A DNA stretch of 64,000 bases, taken from assembly GCA_043585095.1 (NCBI GenBank), contig CP121321.1:1240001-1304000 (forward strand). The letters run 5' to 3'. Position 1 is the stretch's first letter. Each line of letters starts with the position of its first letter. The stretch comes from JANQIO01 sp043585095 (GTDB taxonomy: Bacteria > Pseudomonadota > Gammaproteobacteria > Pseudomonadales > Halieaceae). A program made the translations under genes and the position numbers. Positions 55,311-63,943 of the stretch are shown here, one piece after another. A model generated the notes under the pieces. That model worked only from the letters and a program-made list of their open reading frames with translations, was not told where the DNA came from and ran no database searches.

Positions 55311-56154
55311 GGAGACCGGCTTCTTTGTCGGCGAGCGATCACAGCAGATTTTCTATCGCCTGTGGCAGCCCTCCGTGGACGCCCGCGCCTTGATTGTGTT
55401 GGCGCATGGCGCTGCGGAACACAGCGGTCGCTACCATTACCTGGCAGAGTATTTTCTCAATCAGGGCTACGCCGTGGCGGCACTGGATCACAGCGGCCAC
55501 GGACACTCTGACGGCCGTCCTGGTCATATTGATCACTTTGCCGATCACGTCAGTAACCTGTCTCATTTCACAGCATTGTTGAAGGACATCGTGCCGCCCA
55601 TGCCCTGGATTTTGCTGGGTCATTCCATGGGTGGCTTGATTGCAGCGCGCCTATTGCTGGACGGGCCGGAGAACTTTCAAGCCTGCGTGCTTTCCGCGCC
55701 CGCAATCATGACGGATTTAACACCGCCATTTTGGCAGCAAGTCCTGATACGGCTGGTGTCACGCTTGCTGCCGCGCTTAGGCGTATTACAGCTAGATGCA
55801 GCCGGCGTTAGCCGGGATCCAGAGGTGGTTGCCGCGTATCGTGGCGATCCAATGGTTTACACCGGCAAGCTTTCCGCCCGCATGGTCGAGGGGATGTTCG
55901 ATACCATGCTGGAAGTACAGTCGAGAGCCAGCGAGTTATCCATACCTCTGCTGATACTGCACGGTGACGCAGACGCGCTTACCTCGGTCGACGGCTCGGT
56001 ATTCCTGCTTGAGCACGCCGGCAGCAGCGATAAAACGTTGCAGCGCTATGCAGAGCTGTTCCATGAGATATTCAATGAGCCCGAGAAAGATCGCGTGTTG
56101 GCGGATGTGTCGTCTTGGCTAACAGAGCGGCTGACAGAGCGTTTGTCCCGTTAA
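55303..56154 (+). CDS. Alpha/beta hydrolase, monoacylglycerol lipase/lysophospholipase type
   Basis: 283 residues. LAHGAAEHSGRYHYLAEYF is the family HG-E-H-S-x-R-Y motif, LDHSGHGHSDGRPGHI follows, and the nucleophile elbow is LLGHSMGGLIAARLLL. The acid (LHGDADALTS) and His (ELFHEIFNEPEKD) complete the triad. It is likely a monoglyceride or lysolipid hydrolase. Overlaps the FrnE-like gene by 8 bp. Confidence 0.9.
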   Translation: MAEETGFFVGERSQQIFYRLWQPSVDARALIVLAHGAAEHSGRYHYLAEYFLNQGYAVAALDHSGHGHSDGRPGHIDHFADHVSNLSHFTALLKDIVPPMPWILLGHSMGGLIAARLLLDGPENFQACVLSAPAIMTDLTPPFWQQVLIRLVSRLLPRLGVLQLDAAGVSRDPEVVAAYRGDPMVYTGKLSARMVEGMFDTMLEVQSRASELSIPLLILHGDADALTSVDGSVFLLEHAGSSDKTLQRYAELFHEIFNEPEKDRVLADVSSWLTERLTERLSR

Positions 56155-56239
56155 CACAATCTGGAAAGCCGTGGTGCAAGCACCCACTGCGTGAAAGCCA
56201 GAGCAGAATAATAAACCCCGAGACTTTAAGGAGAACAAC

Positions 56240-57322
56240 ATGAGTGTGACTCGCCAGCTTCAGGTATCACGCAGTGACGTGAGAGAGGTGCGACTGCAGG
56301 AGTCTCAGGACTTACCTTTAGAGGATGGTCAGGTGCGGGTAGCGATCGACCGCTTTGCTCTGACGGCGAATAACGTTACCTACGCTGTCACCGGTGACAC
56401 GATTGGCTACTGGAATTTCTATCGGGTGCAGGCGGGTTGGGGCCTGGTGCCGGTTTGGGGGCTCGCCGACGTTGTTGAATCCAATCATCCTGAGATGGCG
56501 GTTGGCGAGCGTTTATATGGCTTTTTCCCGATGGCGAGCCACACGGTTCTGACCTTAGGTAAAGTTCGGACGGGGCAGGCCATGGATGTGAGCCCCCATC
56601 GCAGTCAACTGCCCGGAACCTACAACCTGTATCGTCGCACCGCAGCCGACCCTGAAGCGCTGCAAGCGATGGAGAACGAACGCTGCATATTCTTTCCTTT
56701 GTTCGCCACGTCGTATCTGCTGTATGACTATCTGGTTGATAACAACTTGTTCGATGCAAAGCAGATTGTTGTGGGATCAGCGTCCTCCAAGACTGCGTTT
56801 GGCATGTCGCGGCTGTTGGCAGATGACCCCGCTGTAACAGCGTCTCTGGTTGGCCTGACCTCCTCAGGCAATGTCGATTTCGTAAAGGGCTTAGGTATGT
56901 ACCAGCAGACGGTGGTTTACGGTGAAGAGACAACAATCGACGCGGGAAAGCCAACGGTATATGTCGATATGGCCGGCGATAGTGCGCTGACCGCTAGAGT
57001 ACACGAGCACTTTCAGGACAGCCTTACGTTTAGTCTTGGCGTTGGTGCCACCCACTGGGAGTCCTTTGGCAGTGCCGACAGCTTGCCGGGCCCAAAACCT
57101 GAGTTTTTCTTCGCACCCTCGCAGATTAGCAAACGCGACGCTGAGTGGGGTTCAGGAGAAGTCATGCGGCGCGCTGGTTTGGCGGTTGTCGATCTTGCCA
57201 AAGGCGTATCCGATGAGCTGAGCATCGTCCATTTGAGCGAGGCCGATGCGGTGCGTGACGCATGGTTAGCGCTGGTCGATAACCAACGCCCTCCCAGCGA
57301 GGCAGTTATCGCGTCCCTCTAG
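56240..57322 (+). CDS. DUF2855-like family protein
   Basis: 360 residues with strong ribosome site AAGGAGAACAAC. It resembles a diverged medium-chain reductase/quinone oxidoreductase fold (N-terminal DLPLEDGQVRVAIDRFALTA, GYWNFYRVQAGWGLVPVWG), but the Rossmann glycines are replaced (VVGSASSKTAFGMSRLL) and no zinc ligands are visible. I assign it to DUF2855 from memory of the N-terminal pattern. Function unknown. Confidence 0.75.
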   Translation: MSVTRQLQVSRSDVREVRLQESQDLPLEDGQVRVAIDRFALTANNVTYAVTGDTIGYWNFYRVQAGWGLVPVWGLADVVESNHPEMAVGERLYGFFPMASHTVLTLGKVRTGQAMDVSPHRSQLPGTYNLYRRTAADPEALQAMENERCIFFPLFATSYLLYDYLVDNNLFDAKQIVVGSASSKTAFGMSRLLADDPAVTASLVGLTSSGNVDFVKGLGMYQQTVVYGEETTIDAGKPTVYVDMAGDSALTARVHEHFQDSLTFSLGVGATHWESFGSADSLPGPKPEFFFAPSQISKRDAEWGSGEVMRRAGLAVVDLAKGVSDELSIVHLSEADAVRDAWLALVDNQRPPSEAVIASL

Positions 57323-57368
57323 CTTTTGCTATTGGTGCAGGTGTTGGTGTTGGTGCTGGTCGGTAGTG

Positions 57369-58568
57369 TTAGGAAGGCGTGCCGAGGCCAAACTGGAGCT
57401 GACCCGACACCGCGTCGCGCAACAGCGCGGTCAGCCCAGCTGCATCAATCGGACCGGCGTTGGTGGGCGTTGAGGGATCAACAAAGGCCCGCTCACCGAT
57501 ATCTGTCGCCGTTGCATCGTCTATGCCTTCAGCAAAGGCCAGCAGCCCGAGGTTAGCAGGTATGCCCAGATCGGCATTGAATCCTTGCAGCCGCTCCACA
57601 AGGTCTGCTGTGGTTGAGCCAGTGATACCCAACAGCCGGCACAGTTCTGGCATCCGGTTCTCCAGAAAGTCTGCGTTTCGCGCTACGCCATAGGGCATGA
57701 TTACCGCATTGGTTAGTCCGTGATGCAGCCCGTACATCCCCCCGAGCACATGTGACAACGAATGTATGGATCCCAGGCCTTTCTGAAAGGCTGTCGCGCC
57801 CATCGTGGCGGCCACTAGCATATGGCCGCGTGCCTCCAGATCTCGTCCGTCATTGACGGCGGTGGGTAGCCAGCGCAAGACCAGCCGCATCGCTTCAACG
57901 GCGATTCCGTCCGCCATGGGGTGGAAACCGGGAGCGGACCAGGCCTCTAGTGCATGCACAAAAGCATCAACGCCGGTCCAGGCGGTAATGTTTGCCGGCA
58001 AGCCGATGGTAAGTGTCGGGTCAGAGATTACCAGCGCCGGTAGCATCTTCGGATGAAACAGTAGCTTTTTAGTGTTGCTGCGAGCATCCACAATGACGGC
58101 AGCCCGGCCCACCTCCGAGCCGGTGCCTGCGGTTGTGGGAACCGCAATGATGGGTGCTATGGCATCGCTGTCTGCGCGTAACCAGTTGTCACCAACGTCC
58201 TCAAAATCGAAAAGGTCTCGAGACTGCCTGGCCGCCAGTGCTATGGCCTTGGCGCAGTCCATTGCCGAGCCGCCGCCAATGCCAATGACGCCGTCGCAGC
58301 CATAGTCGATAAAGATAGCGATGCCCTCGCTGACGTGCTCAGCCGATGGGTTGCCGTCGACGTTTCCGTGAAATGCGGCTTTGACACCGGCGGCATCCAG
58401 CGCCTGTCGCGCTTCTAAAATGAAAGGCTGGTCTACAAGGCCGCGGTCTGTGACCAACAACGGTCGCTGTATCCCCAGGCTTTTACAGTGCTCCGGCAGT
58501 TCACTGAGGCGGCCATTGCCAAATCGTATAGCCGTAGGGAAATGCCAATCACGGGAGGGCAGGGTCAT
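57369..58568 (-). CDS. Iron-containing alcohol dehydrogenase
   Basis: 399 residues from ATG 58568, just after the stop of the upstream gene; a TTG two codons earlier would give a 4-bp overlap. The NAD motif is DGVIGIGGGSAMDCAKAIA, then PTTAGTGSEVGRAAVI. The metal ligands lie in WTGVDAFVHALEAW and GSIHSLSHVLGGMYGLHHGL. It oxidises an alcohol or reduces an aldehyde, with a polyol, amino-alcohol or butanol-like substrate. Coupling to a glutamine synthetase-like enzyme suggests amine or amino-alcohol use. Confidence 0.9.
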   Translation of the reverse strand: MTLPSRDWHFPTAIRFGNGRLSELPEHCKSLGIQRPLLVTDRGLVDQPFILEARQALDAAGVKAAFHGNVDGNPSAEHVSEGIAIFIDYGCDGVIGIGGGSAMDCAKAIALAARQSRDLFDFEDVGDNWLRADSDAIAPIIAVPTTAGTGSEVGRAAVIVDARSNTKKLLFHPKMLPALVISDPTLTIGLPANITAWTGVDAFVHALEAWSAPGFHPMADGIAVEAMRLVLRWLPTAVNDGRDLEARGHMLVAATMGATAFQKGLGSIHSLSHVLGGMYGLHHGLTNAVIMPYGVARNADFLENRMPELCRLLGITGSTTADLVERLQGFNADLGIPANLGLLAFAEGIDDATATDIGERAFVDPSTPTNAGPIDAAGLTALLRDAVSGQLQFGLGTPS

Positions 58569-58570
58569 GC

Positions 58571-59947
58571 TCAAATAATCTCGAAATAACGATCAAGCTG
58601 CCAGTCGGTCACGGCTTTGCGCTGCTCGCTGGCCTCCCATTCGCGGCTGTAGGCATAGTGCTCGACAAAGGCATCGCCAAACAGCTCGCGTGCGGCTTGT
58701 GATTTCCGTAGCTTGCCCGCTGCCTCTTCCAGGCTGACTGGAAGTTGCTGCGCTTTTGGAAAGCGCCCCTCATAGGCATTGCCGGTGAAGGGATCTGTAG
58801 GCTCTATCTGATTCTCAATCCCCCAGAAACCCGAGCCCAGCGCCGCTGCGACCGCCAGATACGGATTGATGTCCGCGGCCGCTACCCGATATTCAACGCG
58901 CTGCGAAGAAGGCGAGCCGGGAATGGCGCGGATGGCACAGGTTCGGTTATCGATTCCCCAGCTGGCGGCCGTTGGTGCCCAAAACCCTGGCACCAGACGC
59001 GTATAGCTGTTGCAGGTCCCTGCCACCATAGCGAGCAGTTCCGGCATCAACGCCTGTTGACCGCCAATAAACCAGCGCATGGTCTCTGACATAGTGTGAG
59101 GTTGAGCTTCATCGAAGAACACTTGCTTGCCGCTGCCACGTTCCGACAGGGACACATGAAGGTGCCCGGACTGCCCGGGCAGTTCCGATGACCATCGCGC
59201 CATGAAGGTTGCCATTAAGCCCTGCTGTTGGGCCAGCACTTTGCTAAAGGTTTTAAACAGCGCCGCGTTATCGGTGGCGCGCAAGGCCTCGTCATGCACT
59301 AGTGCGGCTTCCAATACCCCCGGTCCTGTCTCAGTGTGCAGGCCTTCCAGGGGCATGCCCATTTGTTCGCCCAGATCCAATAGCTGGTGATACAGGTCTG
59401 CATGGCTCGAGTTGCGCAGCACCGAGTAGCCAAACATGCCGGGTGTCATTGGCTTGATGTTGCGAAAGCCCTTTTCCCGGATTGTGTGGGGTGTTTCCTC
59501 AAACAGAAAGAACTCGAACTCCGCTGCCGCACGGGCGTTAAATCCCAACTCCCGACCGCGCTGCAGTACGCGCTTTAGCGTTGCCCTGGGGCATACCGCG
59601 GAGGCTGCGTGTTCTTCAAAATCGGCGAGGAACAAAGCCGTCGGCTCAGATTCCAAGGGCAGGGCGCGACAGCTTGTGGGATCGATATGCGCCCACGCGT
59701 CCGGGAAGGCTTGCTGCCAACCGGTAAATGAATCCTCTCCGTACAGCTCATCGGCGCTGTCCCAGCCAAAAATCACATCGCAAAATCCGAAGCCTTTTTC
59801 CAACGCGGAGAGAAACTTCTCTGCGCTGACATATTTGCCGCGAAGCACGCCGTCCAGATCGGTGACCGCGAGTTTGACGTTGCGAATGTGGTTTTCCTGG
59901 ATAAAGGCGCGTGCAGCGGCTTTGTCTGTGACCTGTGATGGCTTCAT
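58571..59947 (-). CDS. Glutamine synthetase-like gamma-glutamyl ligase (PuuA/GlnT type)
   Basis: 458 residues. GS signatures: AAAEFEFFLFEE (metal Glu), SGHLHVSLSERGSGKQVFF, NSYTRLVPGFWAPTAASWG and the EYRVAAADINPYLAVAAALG block. The N-terminal domain and absence of an adenylylation loop place it among type III/PuuA-like enzymes that gamma-glutamylate amines rather than ammonia. With the coupled Fe-ADH it could form an amine degradation step; the substrate is not identifiable here. Confidence 0.88.
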   Translation of the reverse strand: MKPSQVTDKAAARAFIQENHIRNVKLAVTDLDGVLRGKYVSAEKFLSALEKGFGFCDVIFGWDSADELYGEDSFTGWQQAFPDAWAHIDPTSCRALPLESEPTALFLADFEEHAASAVCPRATLKRVLQRGRELGFNARAAAEFEFFLFEETPHTIREKGFRNIKPMTPGMFGYSVLRNSSHADLYHQLLDLGEQMGMPLEGLHTETGPGVLEAALVHDEALRATDNAALFKTFSKVLAQQQGLMATFMARWSSELPGQSGHLHVSLSERGSGKQVFFDEAQPHTMSETMRWFIGGQQALMPELLAMVAGTCNSYTRLVPGFWAPTAASWGIDNRTCAIRAIPGSPSSQRVEYRVAAADINPYLAVAAALGSGFWGIENQIEPTDPFTGNAYEGRFPKAQQLPVSLEEAAGKLRKSQAARELFGDAFVEHYAYSREWEASEQRKAVTDWQLDRYFEII

Positions 59948-60189
59948 TCGGACCTCGTGGGGAGTTGCATAACGTCGGCGCAGGATATGCCCCTGACGCT
60001 ATCATAAACCCCAGTGCGGTAGGCAAGCACTAGTGTGCCTCAAGGGTGTCACCGATTTGCTTGGCATTGCGAATGCGCGAATCAGCGCTAGCCGGTTCGC
60101 CTATCTGTCCGCGTTGCCGTGGACAGGGTTAACGCAGGATCATATGGTCGCGGTGCAAGATGAATCCGACGCTAACGGGAGTCCCGAGC
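59948..60189. other. Divergent promoter region, GS-like gene / surE
   Basis: 242 bp without an ORF I trust; must carry promoters in both directions. No clear consensus boxes or repeats noticed. Confidence 0.4.
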
Positions 60190-61179
60190 ATGCTCAAACC
60201 GATTTACACACTGGCGGCCCTCTGCCTTTTTCTGCTGTGCCTGGCACAGCCTGCCTCAGCCTTAAATATCTTGGTGACCAATGATGATTCCTGCAACTCT
60301 GAGGGCGTGAACACCCTGGCAGATGTGCTGGAAGCCGCTGGGCACAGCGTTACGGTGGTGTCTCCCGCCGGCCAGCAAAGCGGGAAGAGCAGCTCGATTT
60401 CGACCCAGGTTTTTAAAGCCTACGACATCAGCAACAAAGGCTTTCTCGGCCCCACGTCAGCCAAAAATCGTTTCTGCGTGCGCGTGCCTACTCCGTCCCC
60501 AGAGGAGGGAGCCGGCGAGCGTCTGCTGACTGCTAGTGCGTCGCCCCGCGACAGCGCCTTGGTAGGCCTGCAAATGCTGCGCGACACGCCTCCTGATCTT
60601 GTGGTGAGTGGTATCAATGATGGGCAAAATATCGGTGCGGTCGCGGTCGCGTCAGGCACCGTAGGTGCTGCGGTAGCGGCGCTTCAGCAGGGTTATCCTG
60701 CGATCGCCGTTAGCCGTAACAAGATAGAAGAAGAGGGCGCGCTTAGCTTTGAAGAGCTGGCTAAGACTGTGGTCAGTGTTATCGCGAAACTCGAAGCGGT
60801 CCGAGCCAAGGGTGAGCCGGTACTACCGGAGCGCACCGGGCTGAATATCAATTCTCCGCGGGGCAAGCCTCGGGGCATCGCGTTTACCCAACTTGGGAAT
60901 CAGTCAGACATCGCTCTGGGACCAATGGCAAAAGGAGATCAAATCATCGTCGGCTTTTCACTGCTCAGTCTTGCTGATCTGATTGGCAAGCCAGCCGCCA
61001 AGGCGCTCAGTGCTAATCCGAATGCAACACTGAAAGACTTTGCCGCGGCGGGTCTTGATGTCACCGACGAGTCCAGCGCCAGCGTTGCAGGCTTCATTAC
61101 CATCTCAACCATTGATGGCGACTATACCGCGAGTCCCGATAAGCAGATGTTGGTGCAAAAGTGGCTCGGCGAGCTATAG
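60190..61179 (+). CDS. SurE-type 5'/3'-nucleotidase with a signal peptide
   Basis: 329 residues from ATG 60190 (GGGAGT eight bases upstream). MLKPIYTLAALCLFLLCLAQ plus PASA forms a clear signal peptide, so the enzyme is predicted to be exported. The SurE core is intact: NILVTNDD (metal Asp pair D32-D33), VVSPAGQQSGKSSSIS (phosphate and metal Ser) and VVSGINDGQNIG (metal Asn). Standard SurE is cytoplasmic, about 250 residues and lies in the surE-pcm-nlpD-rpoS locus, none of which is here. This is therefore a periplasmic paralogue, probably salvaging phosphate from nucleotides. Confidence 0.88.
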   Translation: MLKPIYTLAALCLFLLCLAQPASALNILVTNDDSCNSEGVNTLADVLEAAGHSVTVVSPAGQQSGKSSSISTQVFKAYDISNKGFLGPTSAKNRFCVRVPTPSPEEGAGERLLTASASPRDSALVGLQMLRDTPPDLVVSGINDGQNIGAVAVASGTVGAAVAALQQGYPAIAVSRNKIEEEGALSFEELAKTVVSVIAKLEAVRAKGEPVLPERTGLNINSPRGKPRGIAFTQLGNQSDIALGPMAKGDQIIVGFSLLSLADLIGKPAAKALSANPNATLKDFAAAGLDVTDESSASVAGFITISTIDGDYTASPDKQMLVQKWLGEL

Positions 61180-61245
61180 CCGCTGTTCTCTGTAGCATCA
61201 TGAAGTTGTCTACTTGGCGAAGTCCTTAAAGGCTAAGAGTCTGGC

Positions 61246-61962
61246 ATGGGATATCATGCTCGGATGTCTCACTCAGAAACATCATCTGAGCGCCAGCTAA
61301 GCATCATCGTGCCCGTGCTTAACGAAGGCGCGACGGCGGAAGCCTGTCTTAAGCAGCTCGATGCCTGGCGCTGTTATGCCGAAGTCATCGTTGTGGATGG
61401 CGGTAGCGTGGACGATACGGCTGAGTTAGCCGGTCTGCATGCAGATCAATTGGTGTCATCTGAGCGCGGCCGCGCCGTGCAACAGAACGCAGGTGCCGCG
61501 GCGGCAGCAGGTGATCACCTGCTGTTTTTGCACGCGGATACGCAACTTCAAATAGAGCCAGGGCGATTCCTCGATGCTTTAGGCGACACACCGGACTGGG
61601 GTTTTTTTGAGGTGGCCCTCAACGGCTCTGATTGGCGCTTTCGCATTATTGAATGGTTTATGTGTCGCCGTTCTCGCATGAGTTCAGTTGCGACAGGTGA
61701 TCAATGTCTGTTTGTGAAACGATCAGTGTTTAACGAATTGGGTGGCTTCAGTGAAATTCCATTGATGGAGGACATCGACATGAGCAAGCGGCTGCGTGCG
61801 ACGGGGAGGCCCTTGGTTATGACACCGCCGGTGCTCACGTCCAGCCGCCGGTGGGAGCGTAACGGGGTTCTTCGGACGGTCTGGTTGATGTGGTCGCTGC
61901 GCCTGCGCTACTGGCTCGGTGCCTCACCGCTGGATCTGGCGAAGCGCTATGAGCAAGGCTAG
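61246..61962 (+). CDS. Family 2 glycosyltransferase (TIGR04283 type)
   Basis: 238 residues (ATG 61264 is an equally good start). GT-A fold: LSIIVPVLNEGATAEACLKQ, EVIVVDGGSVDDTAEL, ERGRAVQQNAGAAAAAGDHL, FLHADTQL and GDQCLFVKRSVFNELGGFSE. The TIGR04283 family usually travels with the TIGR04282 protein encoded next. Donor and acceptor sugars unknown. Confidence 0.9.
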   Translation: MGYHARMSHSETSSERQLSIIVPVLNEGATAEACLKQLDAWRCYAEVIVVDGGSVDDTAELAGLHADQLVSSERGRAVQQNAGAAAAAGDHLLFLHADTQLQIEPGRFLDALGDTPDWGFFEVALNGSDWRFRIIEWFMCRRSRMSSVATGDQCLFVKRSVFNELGGFSEIPLMEDIDMSKRLRATGRPLVMTPPVLTSSRRWERNGVLRTVWLMWSLRLRYWLGASPLDLAKRYEQG

Positions 61963-62566
61963 CGCTGCGATAGCACAGCTGGCACGGCTGCCACAGCCTG
62001 GTGCGGTCAAGACACGGTTACAGCCAGCGTTAACAGCCGATGAAGCCTGTGCGCTGCACGCGGCGATGGTCAAGTATATGGTGTCGCGGTTGTCGACACA
62101 GTTGCCGCTGCAGCTGTGGGTCACCGAGAGCACGAAGCACGAAGTCTTTCAGGCGTGTGTTTCTCTGGGGGCGGGCAGTCTGCACCTGCAGCCGCAGGGT
62201 GATTTAGGCGAACGAATGGCTGCTATCGCCGAGGCGGTGCTCTCGGACTATGATCAGGTGCTGATTGTCGGCAGCGACGCGCCGGGCATAGACGAGGCCT
62301 GCGTGCAGACGGCGCTACGCAGCCTTAAAGCAGTCGATGTCGTGATCGTGCCAGCAATGGACGGCGGCTACGTGATGATCGGGTTGCGCTGCTACTGTCC
62401 CGAAGTGTTTGTTGACATGCCCTGGGGTACTGACAGGGTTCTGGAGCTCACTCTGGACGCGCTAAGCGAAGCGGGGCGACGGGTGTTGGTGCTGCCGGCA
62501 GTACCGGATATTGATACCGAGGACGACCTGAAGTATCTGCCAGACGATCTTCACTGGCAGGCGTAG
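61949..62566 (+). CDS. TIGR04282/DUF2064 glycosyltransferase-like nucleotidyltransferase
   Basis: 205 residues from ATG 61949, overlapping the previous gene by 14 bp. Motifs AQLARLPQPGAVKTRLQPAL, VLIVGSDAPGID and PAMDGGYVMIGL are those of the family annotated as arsenosugar-biosynthesis-like (ArsF) transferases. The pairing with TIGR04283 is conserved in many bacteria; no arsenic gene is nearby, so another sugar conjugate is likely. Confidence 0.88.
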   Translation: MSKASAAIAQLARLPQPGAVKTRLQPALTADEACALHAAMVKYMVSRLSTQLPLQLWVTESTKHEVFQACVSLGAGSLHLQPQGDLGERMAAIAEAVLSDYDQVLIVGSDAPGIDEACVQTALRSLKAVDVVIVPAMDGGYVMIGLRCYCPEVFVDMPWGTDRVLELTLDALSEAGRRVLVLPAVPDIDTEDDLKYLPDDLHWQA

Positions 62567-62585
62567 TTTTGGTTCTAAAGGGCTA

Positions 62586-62957
62586 TCAGCCTCCAGCCAG
62601 TTTGACGGTGTAGCCGCGCTTTTCCAGTTCTGTTTTCAGTGTCTCTCGAACATCTCCCTGTATCTCGATGGTGTCGGTTTTGACGCTGCCGCCGACGCCG
62701 CAGCGTTTCTTTAACGCCTTGGCGAGTTGCTTTAGTTCATCGCCTGCCAGCGGTATACCGTCAACCACCGTTACGGCTTTGCCGCCGCGGCCCTTGGTCT
62801 CTTTGCGCAGTCTGACGATGCCGTCGCCGGTTGCTGCTGGACGATCTTTGCCGCAGACGCAATCCGCTACCGGACGATGGCATTGCGGACAAAGGCGTCC
62901 TGATTCAGTGGAATAGACGGGTCGGCTTGCCGAGGATGATCCAGAGCGTTTGGGCAT
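62586..62957 (-). CDS. SUI1/eIF1-family translation initiation factor-like protein (YciH type)
   Basis: 123 residues. The first part has a Cys pair set (LCPQCHRPVADCVCGK) like a small zinc knuckle. The SUI1 fold follows: GIVRLRKETKGRGGKAVTVV, then LKKRCGVGGSVKTDTIEIQG and KTELEKRGYTVKLAGG. Bacterial YciH has a minor, non-essential role in initiation fidelity. Confidence 0.94.
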   Translation of the reverse strand: MPKRSGSSSASRPVYSTESGRLCPQCHRPVADCVCGKDRPAATGDGIVRLRKETKGRGGKAVTVVDGIPLAGDELKQLAKALKKRCGVGGSVKTDTIEIQGDVRETLKTELEKRGYTVKLAGG

Positions 62958-63065
62958 AGCGGTTTCTTAGGCTGACTAGCGGTTATAATACCCGGCGTTG
63001 ACGTCCAGTAAAAATCTGCTCGAGTTCTACGCCAGTATTGGGCCTGCCATGCACGAGGGTACTCC

Positions 63066-63341
63066 ATGAAAGACTTACCACCAGCGCAATCCGATGCAGA
63101 GTGGGTTGACATAGATGCTTATCAGAATCTGGCAGAGCAGCTTGTTGATTTGCAGACGCAGGTCGCCTTTCAGGAGCAGACAATTGCTGAGCTGAATGAG
63201 GCGCTGGCGTCCCAGCAGCGCGAACTCGGTGCTATTCAGCGGGAATGGGCAGCGATGAAGGCGATGTACGAGAGCCTGCAGCGGCAGGATAGTGCACAGA
63301 GCGCGGGTGATGTGCTAAGCGAACGGCCACCGCACTACTAG
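63066..63341 (+). CDS. slyX: SlyX family protein
   Basis: 91 residues, a coiled coil (LAEQLVDLQTQVAFQEQTIA, LNEALASQQRELGAIQREW) with the conserved C-terminal ERPPHY. Function of SlyX is unknown. ATG 63066 follows GGGTACTCC, a weak ribosome site. Confidence 0.92.
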   Translation: MKDLPPAQSDAEWVDIDAYQNLAEQLVDLQTQVAFQEQTIAELNEALASQQRELGAIQREWAAMKAMYESLQRQDSAQSAGDVLSERPPHY

Positions 63342-63498
63342 CGCACCGTCAGATCGTGTCATAACGGAAGCTTTGCCTGCTCAGGTTTTTTATATGGCCG
63401 CAATTTTAGCCGCACCCGGTGCCACATAAGGTATATAAAACACACAGGGGTAGTGGCGCTGCGAGAACATTGCAAACATCGCAAAGCAGCGTGATCGT

Positions 63499-63515
63499 GT
63501 CACCGCAACGGTGAC
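63499..63515. terminator. Hairpin downstream of the cold shock gene
   Basis: GTCACCG-CAA-CGGTGAC, a perfect 7-bp stem 31 bp after the csp stop. It lacks a T-run, so it could be a 3' stabiliser or Rho-dependent end. The rest of 63342-63545 shows no ORF. Confidence 0.45.
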
Positions 63516-63545
63516 CGGTTGCTTAAAGCTGAAGCGTCAACGCCG

Positions 63546-63761
63546 CTAGACGGCCGAAACGTCTTCCGCTTGCAGGCCCTTGGGGCCCTCAACCATGGTG
63601 AATTCGACTTGCTGGCCTTCGTTCAGGGTGCGGTAACCGTCTCCCTGAATTGAACGAAAATGTACAAAGACATCTTCTGCGCTTTCTTCGCCGCGGGTGA
63701 TGAAACCAAACCCCTTGGCGTTGTTGAACCACTTAACAGTGCCCGTCATCCGTTCACTCAT
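63546..63761 (-). CDS. Cold shock protein (CspA family)
   Basis: 71 residues, one OB-fold cold shock domain. RNP1 is KGFGFI (in VKWFNNAKGFGFITRGEE) and RNP2 is VFVHF. It binds single-stranded RNA/DNA. The leader upstream (63762-63943) contains short GC/AT alternating inverted runs (GCGAAGCACTTCG), as expected of a structured csp 5' UTR, but I cannot define a cold box. Confidence 0.95.
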   Translation of the reverse strand: MSERMTGTVKWFNNAKGFGFITRGEESAEDVFVHFRSIQGDGYRTLNEGQQVEFTMVEGPKGLQAEDVSAV

Positions 63762-63943
63762 ACCACTCTACCTCGACATATCTTTGTGCCATTGCGAAGC
63801 ACTTCGTTATTTTGGCCGACAGCCGAAGACTGCCGACACTGCTATGTCGTCATCGAGGTGCAGACGTTTGTCCGCATCGCGCCCTGACGCTAGTACGATA
63901 ATGGGAGATGCGAAATTCTGGTGATCGCTTACCCGTGCTGTTA

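Noticed and set aside
57322..57365. GT-rich stretch (TTGGTG-like units) after the DUF2855-like gene
   Set aside because: Units are irregular and the run is short; likely low complexity rather than a true array.
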